DNA of 64,000 nucleotides. It comes from Whalleya microplaca (lineage: Eukaryota > Ascomycota > Sordariomycetes > Xylariales > Xylariaceae). The position numbers were made by a program, and so were the translations under genes. The stretch lies in NCBI GenBank assembly GCA_022497155.1, contig MU385725.1:310001-374000 (forward strand). The letters are read 5' to 3'. Below, piece by piece: positions 34,694 through 46,800 of this stretch (its first letter is position 1; every line of letters begins with the position of its first letter). Under the pieces are notes generated by a model. That model had not been told where the DNA came from, ran no database searches, and saw only the letters and a program-made list of their open reading frames with translations.

Positions 34694-36594
34694 TCATATG
34701 TAATCACCCTCTTCCCAACTCCTCTTCTCAACCTCAAACTCCTTAGAATAATCCCCAAAAGGCTTGAAAAGCTCGTGCATCACATCGCGCCACCGCTGGT
34801 TGGTTCTGAACCCTTCGAACAGTGATTTGGTGTAGTCCCAATACTCGGGGAAATACCCTGCGCTTTCCCAGTCCACGATCCCCGTGACTTTCCAGACCTT
34901 CTTCCCATCCCGCTGAGTGATGCGGTCGACTAAGATATTCCGCCCATTCAGATCAGCGTGCGTGAACAAGATTCTATGTCCCCGACGGCTCGGCTCATCT
35001 GGATTCCTCAACAGCTGGCTGAAAGCCGCCTCGTCCGCAAAAGGACCCACCGGGTTGCCATCCCGCACGCGCATGTCTCTGCAGGGCTCGCCGAGGGTGT
35101 TGCAGATCGCGAAATCCGGGTTCACGGTTTTCGGGATAGCGCGTAGTTGCGATATGTACTCTTGCATCAGCACAGAAAACTCGACGCAGTCCCGGTCCGA
35201 CATGATATGCTGGCGCTCCACCAGAGGCGTGCCGGGGACGCGGGTGGTGAGAAGGTAGCTCCTCTCCTTTGCCGGCAGGAACACCACATCCACAGGCCGA
35301 GGAACCGGGACGGTGGTATGTTGGCGGACCACTTTGAGCGCGTTGAACTCGTTCCGGAATTCGTCTATGTCTCTGTTGAATTTCAGGTAGAGCCCGAAGG
35401 GCAGTCTCTGGACACCGCTGTAAGCACCAACACCCTCAGATTCCCCGTACAGACGTTCTCCTATCTTTCGCAACAGCTCGTAGGTGGCTGCTCGCACTCT
35501 AGCCGGGAGCTTAGTCCAGGTTGCGACACACGTGCTTTTCAGAATTTCCATCGCCGAGAAACGTATTCTCCGCTTTGGACGCGATATTCCTAGATCTAAA
35601 CGAGCTGGTGAGGGAGGTGGCCGTGACTCCTCGTTTCGGCTATACTCGTTCGCTAGGTTGAGCCATTGCTGGCTCACCGTGAATCGAGCATGAGTTCCTA
35701 GGAAGCGTGGATCCACTTTCTTGATGCCAGACCGAGAATGGTCTCCTAAGAGCGGATATGAGCCTTTGATATATATGGGCTTGCTGGGAACACCGGAAGG
35801 GACATGGATGACCTCATACTATGTAAATAATTAGCGAGAAAGTAGAAAAGAAGGGGCTTAAATAATAACGGGATTCGTTATGACTCACCTCGATTAGCGA
35901 TGGCTGTAACCTGTCAAACCTTACAAGCCCGCGTGAAAAGCTATGCGCTGCGGACTTGCGGACAAGCCAGTGGTTGCACAGAGGATTCATACGCTCGGGA
36001 TTTCGAGCATATGTAAGCCACCAGTCGCGGTAGGGGGGAGTGAAGAAAGCACCCAGCATTTCATACGTGCGGGGCTGAGCAGCCAAGTCAGTTTTCCTCG
36101 AGCGCAATGGGACACATTGATAGTATAGTGTAAGACACTTGGACACACCTCATCTTCAGTCCAACGAGTAGGGACTGGAAGAATAGGAACTACAACCAAC
36201 GGATCCCAGAACCGACCAACCAGGCCGGTAATGCAACACAAGCCGCCGTCGCGTTTCTTGATAGCAGACTGATCAGCAGCACTAGGGGCCGGCGGTGCAC
36301 AGCCTTGCTGAGTAACTTGTTGCTAGGTTACTACCAGTCGGGCAAAAGGACGGGGTAATTCATACTGGATTCAGCAAGATATTTCCAATGAGACGCAACA
36401 GCGAAAATCTCGTTGTGCTGGTCGTCGCCAGAAGGGCAACTATGTAAAATATAATCGGCTGCCAGCCTTGGGTCGAGGGCTTCCAGAACAAAGCAGTGAA
36501 AGAGAGGACCAAGAGGGTACGACAGCCGTGCATCATCAATGAGTGATAATGCCGTCCTCACATTGGCATGTGAAAGCGCCTCCGTGTCATCCAT
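34694..36594 (-). CDS. Fusion protein: degenerate HNH-like N-terminus plus APH-type kinase domain
   Basis: Four exons join in frame: 36594-36335, 36281-36149, 36074-35889 and 35818-34694, giving 567 residues. Residues 97-106 read RDGGLCCITG, the opening of fungal HNH_2-type domains. Near residues 161-180 comes NPLCNHWLVRKSAAHSFSRG, matching the family's closing N...H..F..G pattern. The middle His is not evident: the expected position reads LVVVPILPVP. From about residue 310 there is an aminoglycoside-phosphotransferase-like kinase: LYLKFNRDIDEF (Lys339), THADLNGRNILVD with His480, Asp482 and Asn487, and GIVDWESAG with Asp509. Kinase residues look intact, so it may phosphorylate a small molecule or protein; the HNH part is probably inactive as a nuclease. 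The start of exon 4 is an acceptor, not an initiation codon. A shorter kinase-only reading would need a GTG start. Confidence 0.75.
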
Positions 36595-37562
36595 TGTAGA
36601 GTGAAGTAATACAGCAATGCATATTATTCGATAAATCAATCATTCAAACCTGGGCAAGTCTTCATCGATTCAGACATGTTTTCTAAACATCTAGTAGAAC
36701 TGTTGGTTGGTTCCGTTAGTAGAGGCTGAGAACGCTCCGTCGTTTAGGTGTAGTGTATTTCTAGATCAGGTGATCTCGTCCCTATGCACCAACAAGAGTA
36801 ACAATTGCCAAGAGTTGTGACATTTGGAGACTGGGTGTTATATGATTACCTACCTAGTAAAGGCTATGGAGAATACTCCACCCATAACTACACTCACTTA
36901 GTGACAACCTATCACAACTGTTGTTAGTCGAATGCTCAAAGTTGAGACTGATAAATTCATATATATACACAGTTGATTATTGGCAGCTTTATCACCCTAG
37001 CTGTCTAGGTAAGTGAAGTAACGCATTATGCTTAGGTATTAGCTCTGATCAGATAACCCAGCATGAGATATAATGTTCAATGAATTCGACGGCATTCTCT
37101 CAATACTTTAGGGAGAAGTGATGGTCAAGAGTATAAGTTTAATTATACGATGAGGGTTGTGGTTTGTCTAATAGTCAGCACGGAGCTAACTAAACTGATT
37201 GATCTACAAGCCAGCACTCATTTATCTGAGTCTACTTGAGTGGAACTTCTAGACTACATGTTGTTGATAGATACTGGTCAAGGGAGTCACGGAGTTACCA
37301 ATATAAATTGAAGCAAATCAAAATCTTATTTCTAAACAATCTGGTCTTATGGGACCTCCACAGAACAACACTATGCTCAACAAGGCCAACATGAATTCTG
37401 AGAGAAGGTAATCCATACATAGTCTACCCAGCATAATATTCAATCCTTCAGCCTACATATCACCTCATCTCATCTCGACTCGCCTCTCCTACCTACCTCT
37501 ACCTACCTTAATCTCCTCCCACTCCCACTGCCACTCCCATTCCTAACCCACAAACCACACCC
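36595..37562. other. Intergenic region, AT-rich
   Basis: No gene seen. The last about 100 bases (37470-37560) are pyrimidine-rich with CCTACCTA and CCCACTCC tandems. Confidence 0.5.
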
Positions 37563-38565
37563 TCACAACCCCCATCCATCATACTCCCGCATAACCTCAT
37601 TCCCCCTAACCCTCTCGACAAACCCCCCTTTACCCTCCCCATCCCCTCCATCCCCAACTCCCACCCCCAAAACCGAACTATGCGCCCAAGGCTTCAACCC
37701 AACCTCCTCCTCCACGACCCCCGCGAAACACGCACTCCACCCCATCCTCTCGAACCGCATACACACATCCGCCCTCGTGACCTCGTGCACGAGCGCCGCC
37801 CGCTCGCCCACGTTATCGAATATCGTCGCGAGCTGGACCACCAGCCCCAGGAACGAGATCGTGCCCGTCGCGACCTCCCCCCTAGATATTGCGCGTGTGG
37901 AGGAGTGTTTAGGAGGAGGAGGAGGCAAGTCCTGATGCCGAATAATCGCCTCGGCCACGCCCTCGGCCTGCGGCGCGGGCGCCCCGCAGTCGTGCGTCAG
38001 CAGGTGCAGCGCGCGGACGCCCCCCGCGAACTCGAAGGAGAGGAGCGTGTTGCGCAGGTTGGTGGGTGTGGTGCCGATGTCGTGGAGGAGGCAGGTTAGG
38101 GCCCAGGTTGGGAGGGAGAGCGGGGAGGCGTGGGTTGGGAATTGGGCTGTCATTATGGCGTAGCCTGGGGGTGGTTAGTTTAGGTAGATATGTGGCCAGG
38201 TAGGTCGGGAGTTTGTGGTGCTTGGGTTGGGTTGGGTTGGGTTGGGGTTGGGGTGAGGTGAGGCGAGCTGAGCCCGCTTCACTGGAACAGGGGAAGGGGA
38301 AGGGATAGGGGCCGAGGATTTACCTACCCCAATAGTAGACGCGCATCGAGTGGTTGTACGTCGGCGCGGGGAGATGCGTCTTTGCATACTCTTGCACTTT
38401 GGCGACGACGGGGTCGTCTGAAGGGAATGGTATGTCGTCTACGCGTAGAGGGGAGGGTTCGTGAATATAAGGTCGGCCGTTGAGGATGGCGTCAACATCT
38501 CGGGGAACGGCAGTCCAGCCATATTTCGCGATGTCGTCTGCGGAGGCGGCTGGTGTAGTAGACAT
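37563..38565 (-). CDS. HD-domain protein, cyanamide hydratase type
   Basis: Two exons, 38565-38328 and 38164-37563, join in frame (YYWG-YAIMTAQFP) to 279 residues. The N-terminal half reads YGWTAVPRD and then PTYNHSMRVYYWG with His72. The HD pair is in CLLHDIGTT (His107, Asp108), and a later metal-ligand candidate is IIRHQDL. This order matches fungal cyanamide hydratases (urea-forming, yeast DDI2/DDI3 relatives), metal-dependent hydrolases that act on cyanamide or related nitriles. An insert of proline- and glycine-rich sequence near the C-terminus (VGVGDGGDGEGKGG) is unusual. The product is probably cytosolic. The 163-base intron carries a G-rich tandem repeat on the opposite strand. Activity on cyanamide is a family inference. 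Confidence 0.85.
38222..38253. repeat. TTGGG tandem tract inside the HD-gene intron
   Basis: Six G-runs of 3-4 bases separated by TT lie on the plus strand (starting at 38224, 38229, 38234, 38239, 38244 and 38250). They are a simple repeat and satisfy the usual G-quadruplex spacing rule. On the transcribed pre-mRNA the tract is CCCAA-rich. Confidence 0.85.
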
Positions 38566-39334
38566 TTCAACTCGCTGACACTCTTGAATAAGTGATGTTG
38601 GTTACTGTATAGTATATTGAATTTGTATCACGTTCAACATTGAGAGCTTGGCATGGCTTTTATACCTGATATATGTCACCGATGGCGGCATTAGCCAGTC
38701 ACTGCCATTATTAATAGTCTTAGTCAGATTGTAGACTTTGTGTCTGGTATACCCTTAAATCCTAATGCTAGGTGATCTCCAATCATGCAAGAACGGGATG
38801 GTTTTCGGTTCCAGCATAGCAACTCCACGGGAATACAGCTTTCTCCACGGGATCTCAACTTGGCCTTCAAACACCGACTACGCCGTGCTGCCCACTGATA
38901 TATAAAGTGACATGATCCCGTATCAGATCTCACATCCGGTGAACGGACTGAGGCACATATATACTCCTTCATGTGATGTCTCCGGCAATTGATTCCTCTC
39001 AACTATAGTATCTCCTTGGGGGTGTTCTATCCAGGGGTTGGAGCTCAGTCGCTATTCGACAGGGCTCGCATTATGCCCGTCTTCGGGAAGTAATACCATG
39101 CACTAGACATGCAGTCACAGGGAGTTTGAGATGGATATCAAACGGCAATTAGCCTTGAGCAACAGGGCCGCGAAAAGGTGTTCTGCGGGATGAGAACTTT
39201 GCGGATGTGCCTGCTGGATGTGCCCTAGCCGCGATTGATCTCTCTCTTGGACAACCCGGGAAGATCGCTCAAAATCTGCGCCAGTAATTAGTAACTGCGA
39301 CGAGGCTCCAAGTGACTTTAGAAGCGGAGGATAC
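38566..39334. other. Intergenic region
   Basis: The upstream region of the HD gene, then the 3' side of the AP-2 mu gene. The minus-strand open frame at 38724-39002 has no motif. No gene supported. Confidence 0.5.
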
Positions 39335-40716
39335 TTACCTTATTTCGTACGATCCTGCCCTAGTCATGTACCTAACCCATTTGACGCTTGAATAATTGCT
39401 CTTCTCAAACACCTTCAAATACCGTACCAGAAGGCCAGAGCTGGTAAACATCAGAAGACTGAAGCTTAAGCTCAACGGTGGTCGCGACCAGGCCTTCTGG
39501 TTCGTCATGCTCGTGAGCTCCGCCTCGGCGCTGAGCACAAACTCGCTCTGGCCGGTGAAGCGGCCCACCTTCCAGACGATGTGGTTTTCGCTGGGCTCGT
39601 ACTTGGCCTTCCCCTGCGTGCAGCGTTCCGTGATGCGGGCCGTGTTCAACGGCGTGGGAATGCGCACGATAACATTCGTGGCGAAGAGCTTGCTGCCGAA
39701 GTTGGCCTTGACGCCGATGCTATACTCCACCTTGGTCTTGCCAATTTCATTAACTATGGCGTGCACCTTGAAGGGCAAGTTGACGTTCTCGGTCGCACGG
39801 TAACGCATCAGCTCAAACTCGCCATCGGGCGGGATGAATGATATGATGCGGTCGGTGTCGAATTTGCCCAGTTTCACACACTGGTGGAATTGGCAATCCT
39901 CCAACGTGACACTCCCAGCAGCGGCCTTCGTAGCTTTAGTACCGAGCCTGTTGCCGCTGGGAAGTGATTGGAGGCCGTCCTGGTCCAACAGCAGCCGGTC
40001 ATTAAGCCCGAACTTGCATTCTGGTGTACCGGATAGATAGGCGCGCATGATGATCTGACCCGTGACATCAGCACGCAGTACCGTGCCCGTAGCCGACATG
40101 AGCAGGTTGACATCCTCGATCACATCGACAAAAGCCTCGTTCTTCCTGTACTTGACATCCGCTTTCCGCCAGGACAAGGCGCCGGTGGCTTGCATGGTGA
40201 TCTTGGCGGAGTTCTCGGCAGCGCGCTCGGACTTGACGCCTTCGGTCGTGATGTACATCTTGAGCGTGTCGGTCTCGGTGTTCTGGGGATATCCAAAGTC
40301 GATGATCTCTGCATACACATGGTTCGCGGTTAGTGACCGACTATCGAACACACCAGAGCCGGAGCCAACTAAGACTCACCATCTAAGAGCTCGTAGACCA
40401 GCACGAAATTGTTCTTCACGGCTTCCTCGTCGAATTTTCCAAAGTAACCCCTGCCGAGCTGGATCAGGCGGTAGAGGAACTCGAACACGAGCGCGGCATT
40501 GGCATTGCTCTTCGTGATGGCCACCAGGTAGATGTTCTCGTGCTTGACATGGCTGAAGGTGGTGCTGCCCAGGGTCAGGATGGGCGACCGGACCTGAGGG
40601 TTGGAGATGACCTGGATGCGGAAGACGTCGGCGAGACGCGGGCGGCAGTCGTTGCGGAATGCGCGGAAGATGAGGTTCTCACCCTTCTGATTGAAGATCA
40701 GAATGCCAGAGAGCAT
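39335..40716 (-). CDS. apm4: AP-2 complex subunit mu (clathrin adaptor medium chain)
   Basis: The mu subunit of the AP-2 adaptor recognises tyrosine-based cargo signals in endocytosis at the plasma membrane. Two exons, 40716-40380 and 40308-39335, join in frame (ELLD-EIIDFGYPQNTE) to 436 residues. The start MLSGILIFNQKGENLIFR opens the longin-like N-terminal domain. A linker is followed by the mu homology domain: NEAFVDVIEDVNLLMS, GTPECKFGLNDR, FIPPDGEFELMRYR and the close VKWVRYMTRAGSYEIR. Both length and ending fit mu-2. Mu-1 and mu-3 chains differ in the N-terminal opening and the last residues, so confusion is unlikely. Confidence 0.93.
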
Positions 40717-41665
40717 CTTGCCGACCTCGAAGTAGAACCCTCGTCAATAGTTAGAGGCTAAGGCTAAGGGGGGCAGAGGGGCGTTCGGGTGTTGAGATGC
40801 AAATATCGGGAATCCGTTCTTTGAATTGTCGCGTGCGGCTGACCGCTGGGCTCGTCAGCCACGCGGAAGGTTACAGGGCATTTACAGGTATATATCGCGC
40901 TATGTGCATATACTCTGTTTCAATTGTTGCAAGTGATCGGCTGCCACGGCTCGGCATAGCGATTATTTAGTTAGCGGAACCGTTATTTAAGGTTATTTTG
41001 ACACATATTACGCTGATTAGGTACTTCAATACCCCTGACGCGATGCTAGCCACGCGTCATAACGTTTAAAGACGGCGATTTACCAAGACCTCTATTCCGT
41101 ACTTCATAGAGTTACTTACAATACAATAGGTGTAAGTAGGTTTACCCGGAATGCTCTCAACCATTCAGTAAGTGCTGATGATGGGTTATATCAGAGATTC
41201 CTTTCATATTGCATCTAGGTTACCAGATAAAGACCAATGTGTCTAACAATTGGGAATCCCTCGATCTTGACCACTCGTACCCGACTCAACTACGTATCTA
41301 CATATACTACATATGTACCAAACCAGCTTCATGTAGATTCAGAGTTGGGCTTGAAGCTGGACATGAATTAGGGAGCTATATGTGCAGCTTAGCTATGGAA
41401 GACCTCACAAACCTAGGCAACATTGCTACTACGCTGACAATTACTAATATGAATTAATCAAGTCCTAAGCTTTTATATCCCTATCATACCGTTTCTAGGA
41501 TTCCGGTGACAACCTTAGGGACTTCCCAAATGAAGAAGTTATGTACAGTCGGGTTCTCCTCACTTTTCAAATCAAATCCTGCATGAATACGGAGTCTGAA
41601 CAATTTGCCCGCTATACCCATACATGATCATTCAGTCATTACCTCCCCAAATCCCATAATAAAAG
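40717..41665. other. Intergenic region, AT-rich
   Basis: Upstream region of the AP-2 mu gene and the 3' side of the decarboxylase gene. Only short open frames without a motif. Confidence 0.5.
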
Positions 41666-43261
41666 TCACGGCTTCACCACCGCGACCTGGCCTCGCACCG
41701 GCACATTCTCCTCGCGCCCCGGCGACGGGAACCCATCGACCTTGACGCCGTCCCGGAAGAGCAGGCAGTGCGACGACCCGCCGAAGTGGAACATGCCGAG
41801 CTGGTCTCCCTTGCGGATCTCCTGGCCCTGCTGGACGGTGATCTCGCAGGTGCTCACCTCGTCCATGCCCACGCCGATAAACGCCATGAGCCCGATGGCC
41901 GGGTTGTTGGCCTGGATGAAGATGACGGCGCGCGTCGCCAGTGCCGTCAGATACCCCTGCGCGACGCTGATGCCGCGCTTATCGATATCCAGCGCGCCGG
42001 CGTCGGCGCCCTGGCCCTCGAACAGCGGCTCGCTGAAGTAGGTGCCGTCCTTGACGAAGGCGCGCACGATGCGCCCGCTGACGGGCGCGTGCCAGCGGTG
42101 GTACGACAGCGCCGACAGGAACGCCTGGTAGATGGTGGCGCCGTCGAACTGCGCCGCCAGCGGGTCGTGGCCCAGCATGTCGAGCACCGAGTACGGCTGC
42201 CCCTTGATCCAGAACCGGTCGCGCAGCCGCGCGTGCCGCGCCACGTTGTACACCTTGGACTCGCACGCGTTGGCGACGATGCCGTCGTCCTCGGGCGACG
42301 CCACGGGGCGCACGCCCTCGCGTAGCTGCCGCGTGAAGAAGTCTGCGCTGTTAGTCGGGAGGGTTCTCCGCGCTTTCTGCTGGTGGGTGAGTGCCTACCG
42401 TCCCAGGATGTAAATCCGTAGTGCTTGGCTGTGGCATCGCAGATGTACATGTCCTCGAACCTGTGCGATGTCTTCAAGGGCGCGTTGGCGACCTCCATAA
42501 GGTCCTTTCTCCCGTGCTCCGAAAACCAGCCTTGTCTGTGAGGGGCGAGGACCTCGGCTGACTTTGGTGACTGACAACATTATTAGATATGCTCCACGAA
42601 ACAAAAGAGTGCACGCAACACTCACCTTAAGGAATTTGCCCCATTCATTCAGGACCTTCTTGAGCATCCTGTTGACCTCTGGATCTAAGAATGCAGCATG
42701 GCCACTGTGCTTTATATCAGTATATTAAGGACGGGTTCGGCGTGTAAGAGAACTAACCTCGGCGTAGCCATCACATAATCGAAGATTCCCACCATAGGCA
42801 CGCCGACCATGCCCACGCCGAATGCAGCATCAGTCCACTGGGGCGCCTGTGTGAAGACATGGTTGAGCACAGCCAGCATGTGCCGGTAGTCCCGAATCTG
42901 CCTCTTGGTGCCCGTCGGGTCCTTTATGTACGGCTTCTTCATCGGGATCTCCTCCCACATCTGGTTGAAGTACATGTAGATCCGCGAGTTCCCCTCGATG
43001 AGCCGCTTGAAGTCCTTGAGCACCGGTATCAGTTCCTTTTTCTCGGCCTTCTCGACATGCTCGATCTGAGCCCTGAGCCACTCGTGTTGGATGCGGTGGT
43101 CTGCGGGAAGCCAGGCACCGTGTCTATGATTTGTTAATCCTGATGACTCCGGAAGATAGCTACCAAGTAACATTATTGAATATTCAGGGTGCTGTGTGAA
43201 CTTACTTGTGGATGTGGTGTTCATCTGGAATGTCATGCTCGTCGCCGTATTGGTGAACCAT
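41666..43261 (-). CDS. Phosphatidylserine decarboxylase-family protein with PSDC N-terminal domain (PsiD-like architecture)
   Basis: Five exons join in frame: 43261-43206, 43123-42758, 42704-42626, 42570-42399 and 42342-41666, giving 449 residues. The N-terminal half (HGAWLPADHRIQHEWL, RIYMYFNQMWEEIP, FDYVMATPSGHAAFLDPEV) is the PSDC-type domain. The C-terminal half is the decarboxylase core: DDFFTRQLREGVRPV, HRWHAPVSGRIV, FIGVGMDEVSTCEI and GMFHFGGSSHCLLF. The GSS is the expected self-cleavage site that makes the pyruvoyl group, where classic PSDs have LGST. The combination is the one found in fungal aromatic amino-acid decarboxylases such as PsiD, and in uncharacterised paralogues. It lacks the mitochondrial presequence and membrane segment of true phosphatidylserine decarboxylases, so an amino-acid substrate is more likely, though unproven. 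Confidence 0.85.
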
Positions 43262-43835
43262 TTTGAATTGTCTCGAACTACGAGCTATAGACGTCACTTA
43301 GATGTCGATCTAGATGAACAGCTTAGCATCAGGGTCTGTTCCTGAATTTGCCAAGAGAACAGTCCCCTAGACCTCATATACCACGGGCGATGCGGGGTAC
43401 GGGTTCCACGGAAACTACATGCTAAAGAGTTTGAGGTCTCAGTCATGATGTAATCTCGTGGCAGCTGCATAACGATCAGTAAGGGCCACGCGCGAATTGG
43501 GTTTTGATAGGACGCTAAAAGCCGGGCCATGTGGGATAAGTTCCGGATTGGGCCGTTAGGTTTCTGGACACCAACGGCTTTCCTTGGAAGTGGCAGGAGG
43601 ATAGCTTGAGTTGTCGCCGGGGCCGATCCGATTAGCTTTCAGGATACTGGTTTTGCTGATGTTCGATCATTTGTCAAGGTAAATCTAATACTTACTGGGA
43701 ACTCTAGGGGTCTTTTTCGTTGGCCAAACTAGTAGCTTGGTGCCTACGAAGACACAACTGAAGGCCCTCGCTGTGGCATTCAAAGGAATGACATTAAAAA
43801 GACATGAATAAAATATGATAGAAAATTGGAAGAAC
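43262..43835. other. Intergenic region
   Basis: Upstream of the decarboxylase and downstream of the ankyrin gene. No gene seen. Confidence 0.5.
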
Positions 43836-46800
43836 TTATGACCCATCAAGAACCACCCCAATCTCCCTCATAGCGTGTAAATTCTCCGATGACACTTCAT
43901 CTTGCTCCTCCATAACTTTGTCTACCCTGGGCCACAAGTGCTGTTTCACAAACTGACTCAGTGGCACATCCAAGTCTAGAAACGCTCTCTCAAACTCCTC
44001 CACCAGCAGGTTCAATAGTCCTGCCAGATTGCGGTCTTCCTCTCTAATTTCCTTTACTTCAGATAGCTCCATCAAATCGGGAACGCGATGTCTGCACAAT
44101 TCACTTGGGGCCGTCCGCATCGTATATCGGCAGCAGGTATGCCTCATTCCGAGCCTTTCGAATGTAACAGCCCGAATAAAATCGAAAATGACATCGTATT
44201 TAGATTCGTCAAATTTTGCGGATTCGATCGATCTTATACAATTGATCACATGACGTTCAATATCACCTCCACGCAGTAATATTCTCGTGTAAATACCACA
44301 GACAAATTTCGAAGTTGGTGTACATCCATTCGCCGCACAATAGCATTCGCAAGGGTCCGTGACTTTGCTACTGAGAAGCTTCGAGAATAGGGACAAGTTC
44401 CTGTTGGATGTTTCAAGTCTTTCCCGCTGCACCAATACATTCACAGCAACCCAGCCTAGAGATTCTGCAAAATAGTGGACTGTTGGACGGACTTGCACAA
44501 AAACATCTCTGCGATCACAGCAGCAACACTTGGAGGAGTAGCTAATTGAGGTATAGAGGTTAGCCCCGTGATCATAGAACCAATGGATCAGGCCCAGCAT
44601 CTGGTTGAATTCCACTGTCCAAAAATTTTCAGATATACCCATCAATGGTGTAAGTCCCAAAACAAGTGAATTCGTTTCAACAAATCCGGCATCAAACAAC
44701 GCTTGAGCCCATGGGGTAGTTAGAAATGGCCAGTGGTATACAGAACCCCGTACAATAGCGTCATAAACGGCAGGCACCGAGATTCCCCGCTCCTTTAGAG
44801 CTCGTACAACATGGAACGCCTTTTCGTCGAGGATTACATCTTTATGCAATCCCAAGTTTTGAACATCTTCAGCAGAAAGGGTTCGCAGCGCAAGCTCCAA
44901 CAGCGACCGTTGCCGTCGAAAAAGTGTTTTAGCCATGAGACCCATGATCTCATGAGCTAGCTTTTGGTCAGTCAGAATGCCCAGGCTTCTGAGTGTCTCT
45001 TCGGAAATGATGATTTCTGAATCAAGCAAGATCTTGACAGAGGTGGTCTCTCCAGTTATAATTGCGTACTCTAGAGCGGATACATTAAGAGAATCTCTGA
45101 TGCTGATGATGGATTGAACCTCGTTAGCTCCATGAGCAATTAAAATGGACAGACCTCTAGGCCAGCTAACAGCCAGGTGGAACGGTGTGAGCCCCCGATA
45201 TGTGGATTCCCGTAAAAGTGAACGATCTTTTCGAAGAATGCGAACGACATCAGATTCGCAGTGGTGAAGTACTGCGAAACACAGTTCATTGCCCTCAAAG
45301 ACTAAAATAATATTAGTTTCGTAAAATGTTTATTGAGGCGTGATTGACAGACGCACGCTGGTACAGTTCCGGCCTTTTCAATTTCAAGATTGGGGATAGT
45401 ATATCAATTATCATCAAGATGTACTCTGCTCGGAGTTAAGACGGCACCTCGTTCCGGAAGTTTATTGACTATTGTTGGAAGCATGATTGAGTTAATAAAC
45501 CCTTGACTTTTATGATCCCGACGCACAACAAGATTCAGAGGGGTTCTAAGTAATTATTAGTGCGTCATACAATTATTTTTCGTCCGTAAGTGGCCAGCTT
45601 TCTTACCCTGGGTGGCCTGCTCCCTCATTGACTGGTACACCCATCTTCATCAACCTATGCATCAATGAAGTTTATGAGGACGTTGGCCAATTCTTCAGAC
45701 CATTCAGGCCTATACTCGATTGAAGTATAATACAGGGTTCTCTGGGTAGCTTTTTATCAGTATTGTTATATAATATTCAAAGCCAGGGAATCATACATGT
45801 AGCAAGTTACTTTCACCCTTAAGTACGTCCGTGGGCCATCCTTTGCCATTTTCGAATATATTTCGTAGCTCGAACAAGCAATCTCGCAATATCCCATCTA
45901 CTTGTGCTCCATGTGAAAGCGAGGCGTTAATCCTGGTAAATGCTACCCTTACTGCTTCGAAAGCAGGAGAGTCATCAGGTACAGTGGCCCGGATTGTTAG
46001 GCTAGGGTACATTGTCCAAGTCATCGGGTGATACTCTGATTGCCATTTCATCGTGATTCGGCGGTGTAAAAGTCGGAAACGGACTGTGAAATCCCATTTC
46101 TTGCCACTGTTAAACGAATATATGCAACCTTTTCGGTGCCGCATATTCCTCCGTTCCTGTGACATTCCCGGACATTTACACAGAGAGTCAAATATGTTCT
46201 GGGCAGGCATATCCGGAGACGTCTTTAGTTCAACCCGTTGGTCCGATCCAATAACGGCGGTACTTGTGTAGTTTTGGGATTGAGAGCTTGAGGCTTGGGC
46301 TTGAGTGAATAACTCTAGTAATTTTTTACATTGAAGCTCGAGTGCTTGGTCCACATGGTCTTTGACAACTAAGGTCTGGCTTGTTTGATCTTGGGAAAGT
46401 ATGGCAACTTGAGTAGACATAGCCCCTAGATTCCTATCCAAAGATGTCTTCATATTATCCATCGTTTCCTGGAAACCATGAAGGAAGGAGGTCTCTAGCC
46501 GATCGGTGTTATCGTGTACTAAGTCGGTGACTACTTGCTCTATATTGGTGGAGGATGACTGAACTTGTCTTCCTACAGAGTCCAGAGTAAGGGTTACTTT
46601 GCTTCTCATGTCTCGAGTAATGTCACTACGTAGGCAATGTCAGCCGGCGAAATCAGTACCTTGCGTCGTACCTAGGTCCTACAGGTGGATCAATTGCAAG
46701 TATCCTAACAACTCAATATAGAAATCCTGGAGTTGACTTCGGAAATATTCCATCTTTCCTTTGTCAAAAGGATACCGCAGATCGTGAGCGAGCTTCCGGC

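Noticed and set aside
35714..35716. Apparent start of a kinase-only protein
   Set aside because: The codon is GTG inside exon 4; upstream sequence continues in frame to a phase-matched splice acceptor at 35820-35819.
36282..36334. Alternative 27-base intron in the HNH/kinase gene using the nearer AG
   Set aside because: Too short for a fungal spliceosomal intron and gives the wrong phase; the 53-base choice restores the reading frame.
41768..42325. Plus-strand open frame opposite the decarboxylase
   Set aside because: Shadow frame; the minus strand has the PSD core and phase-consistent exons.
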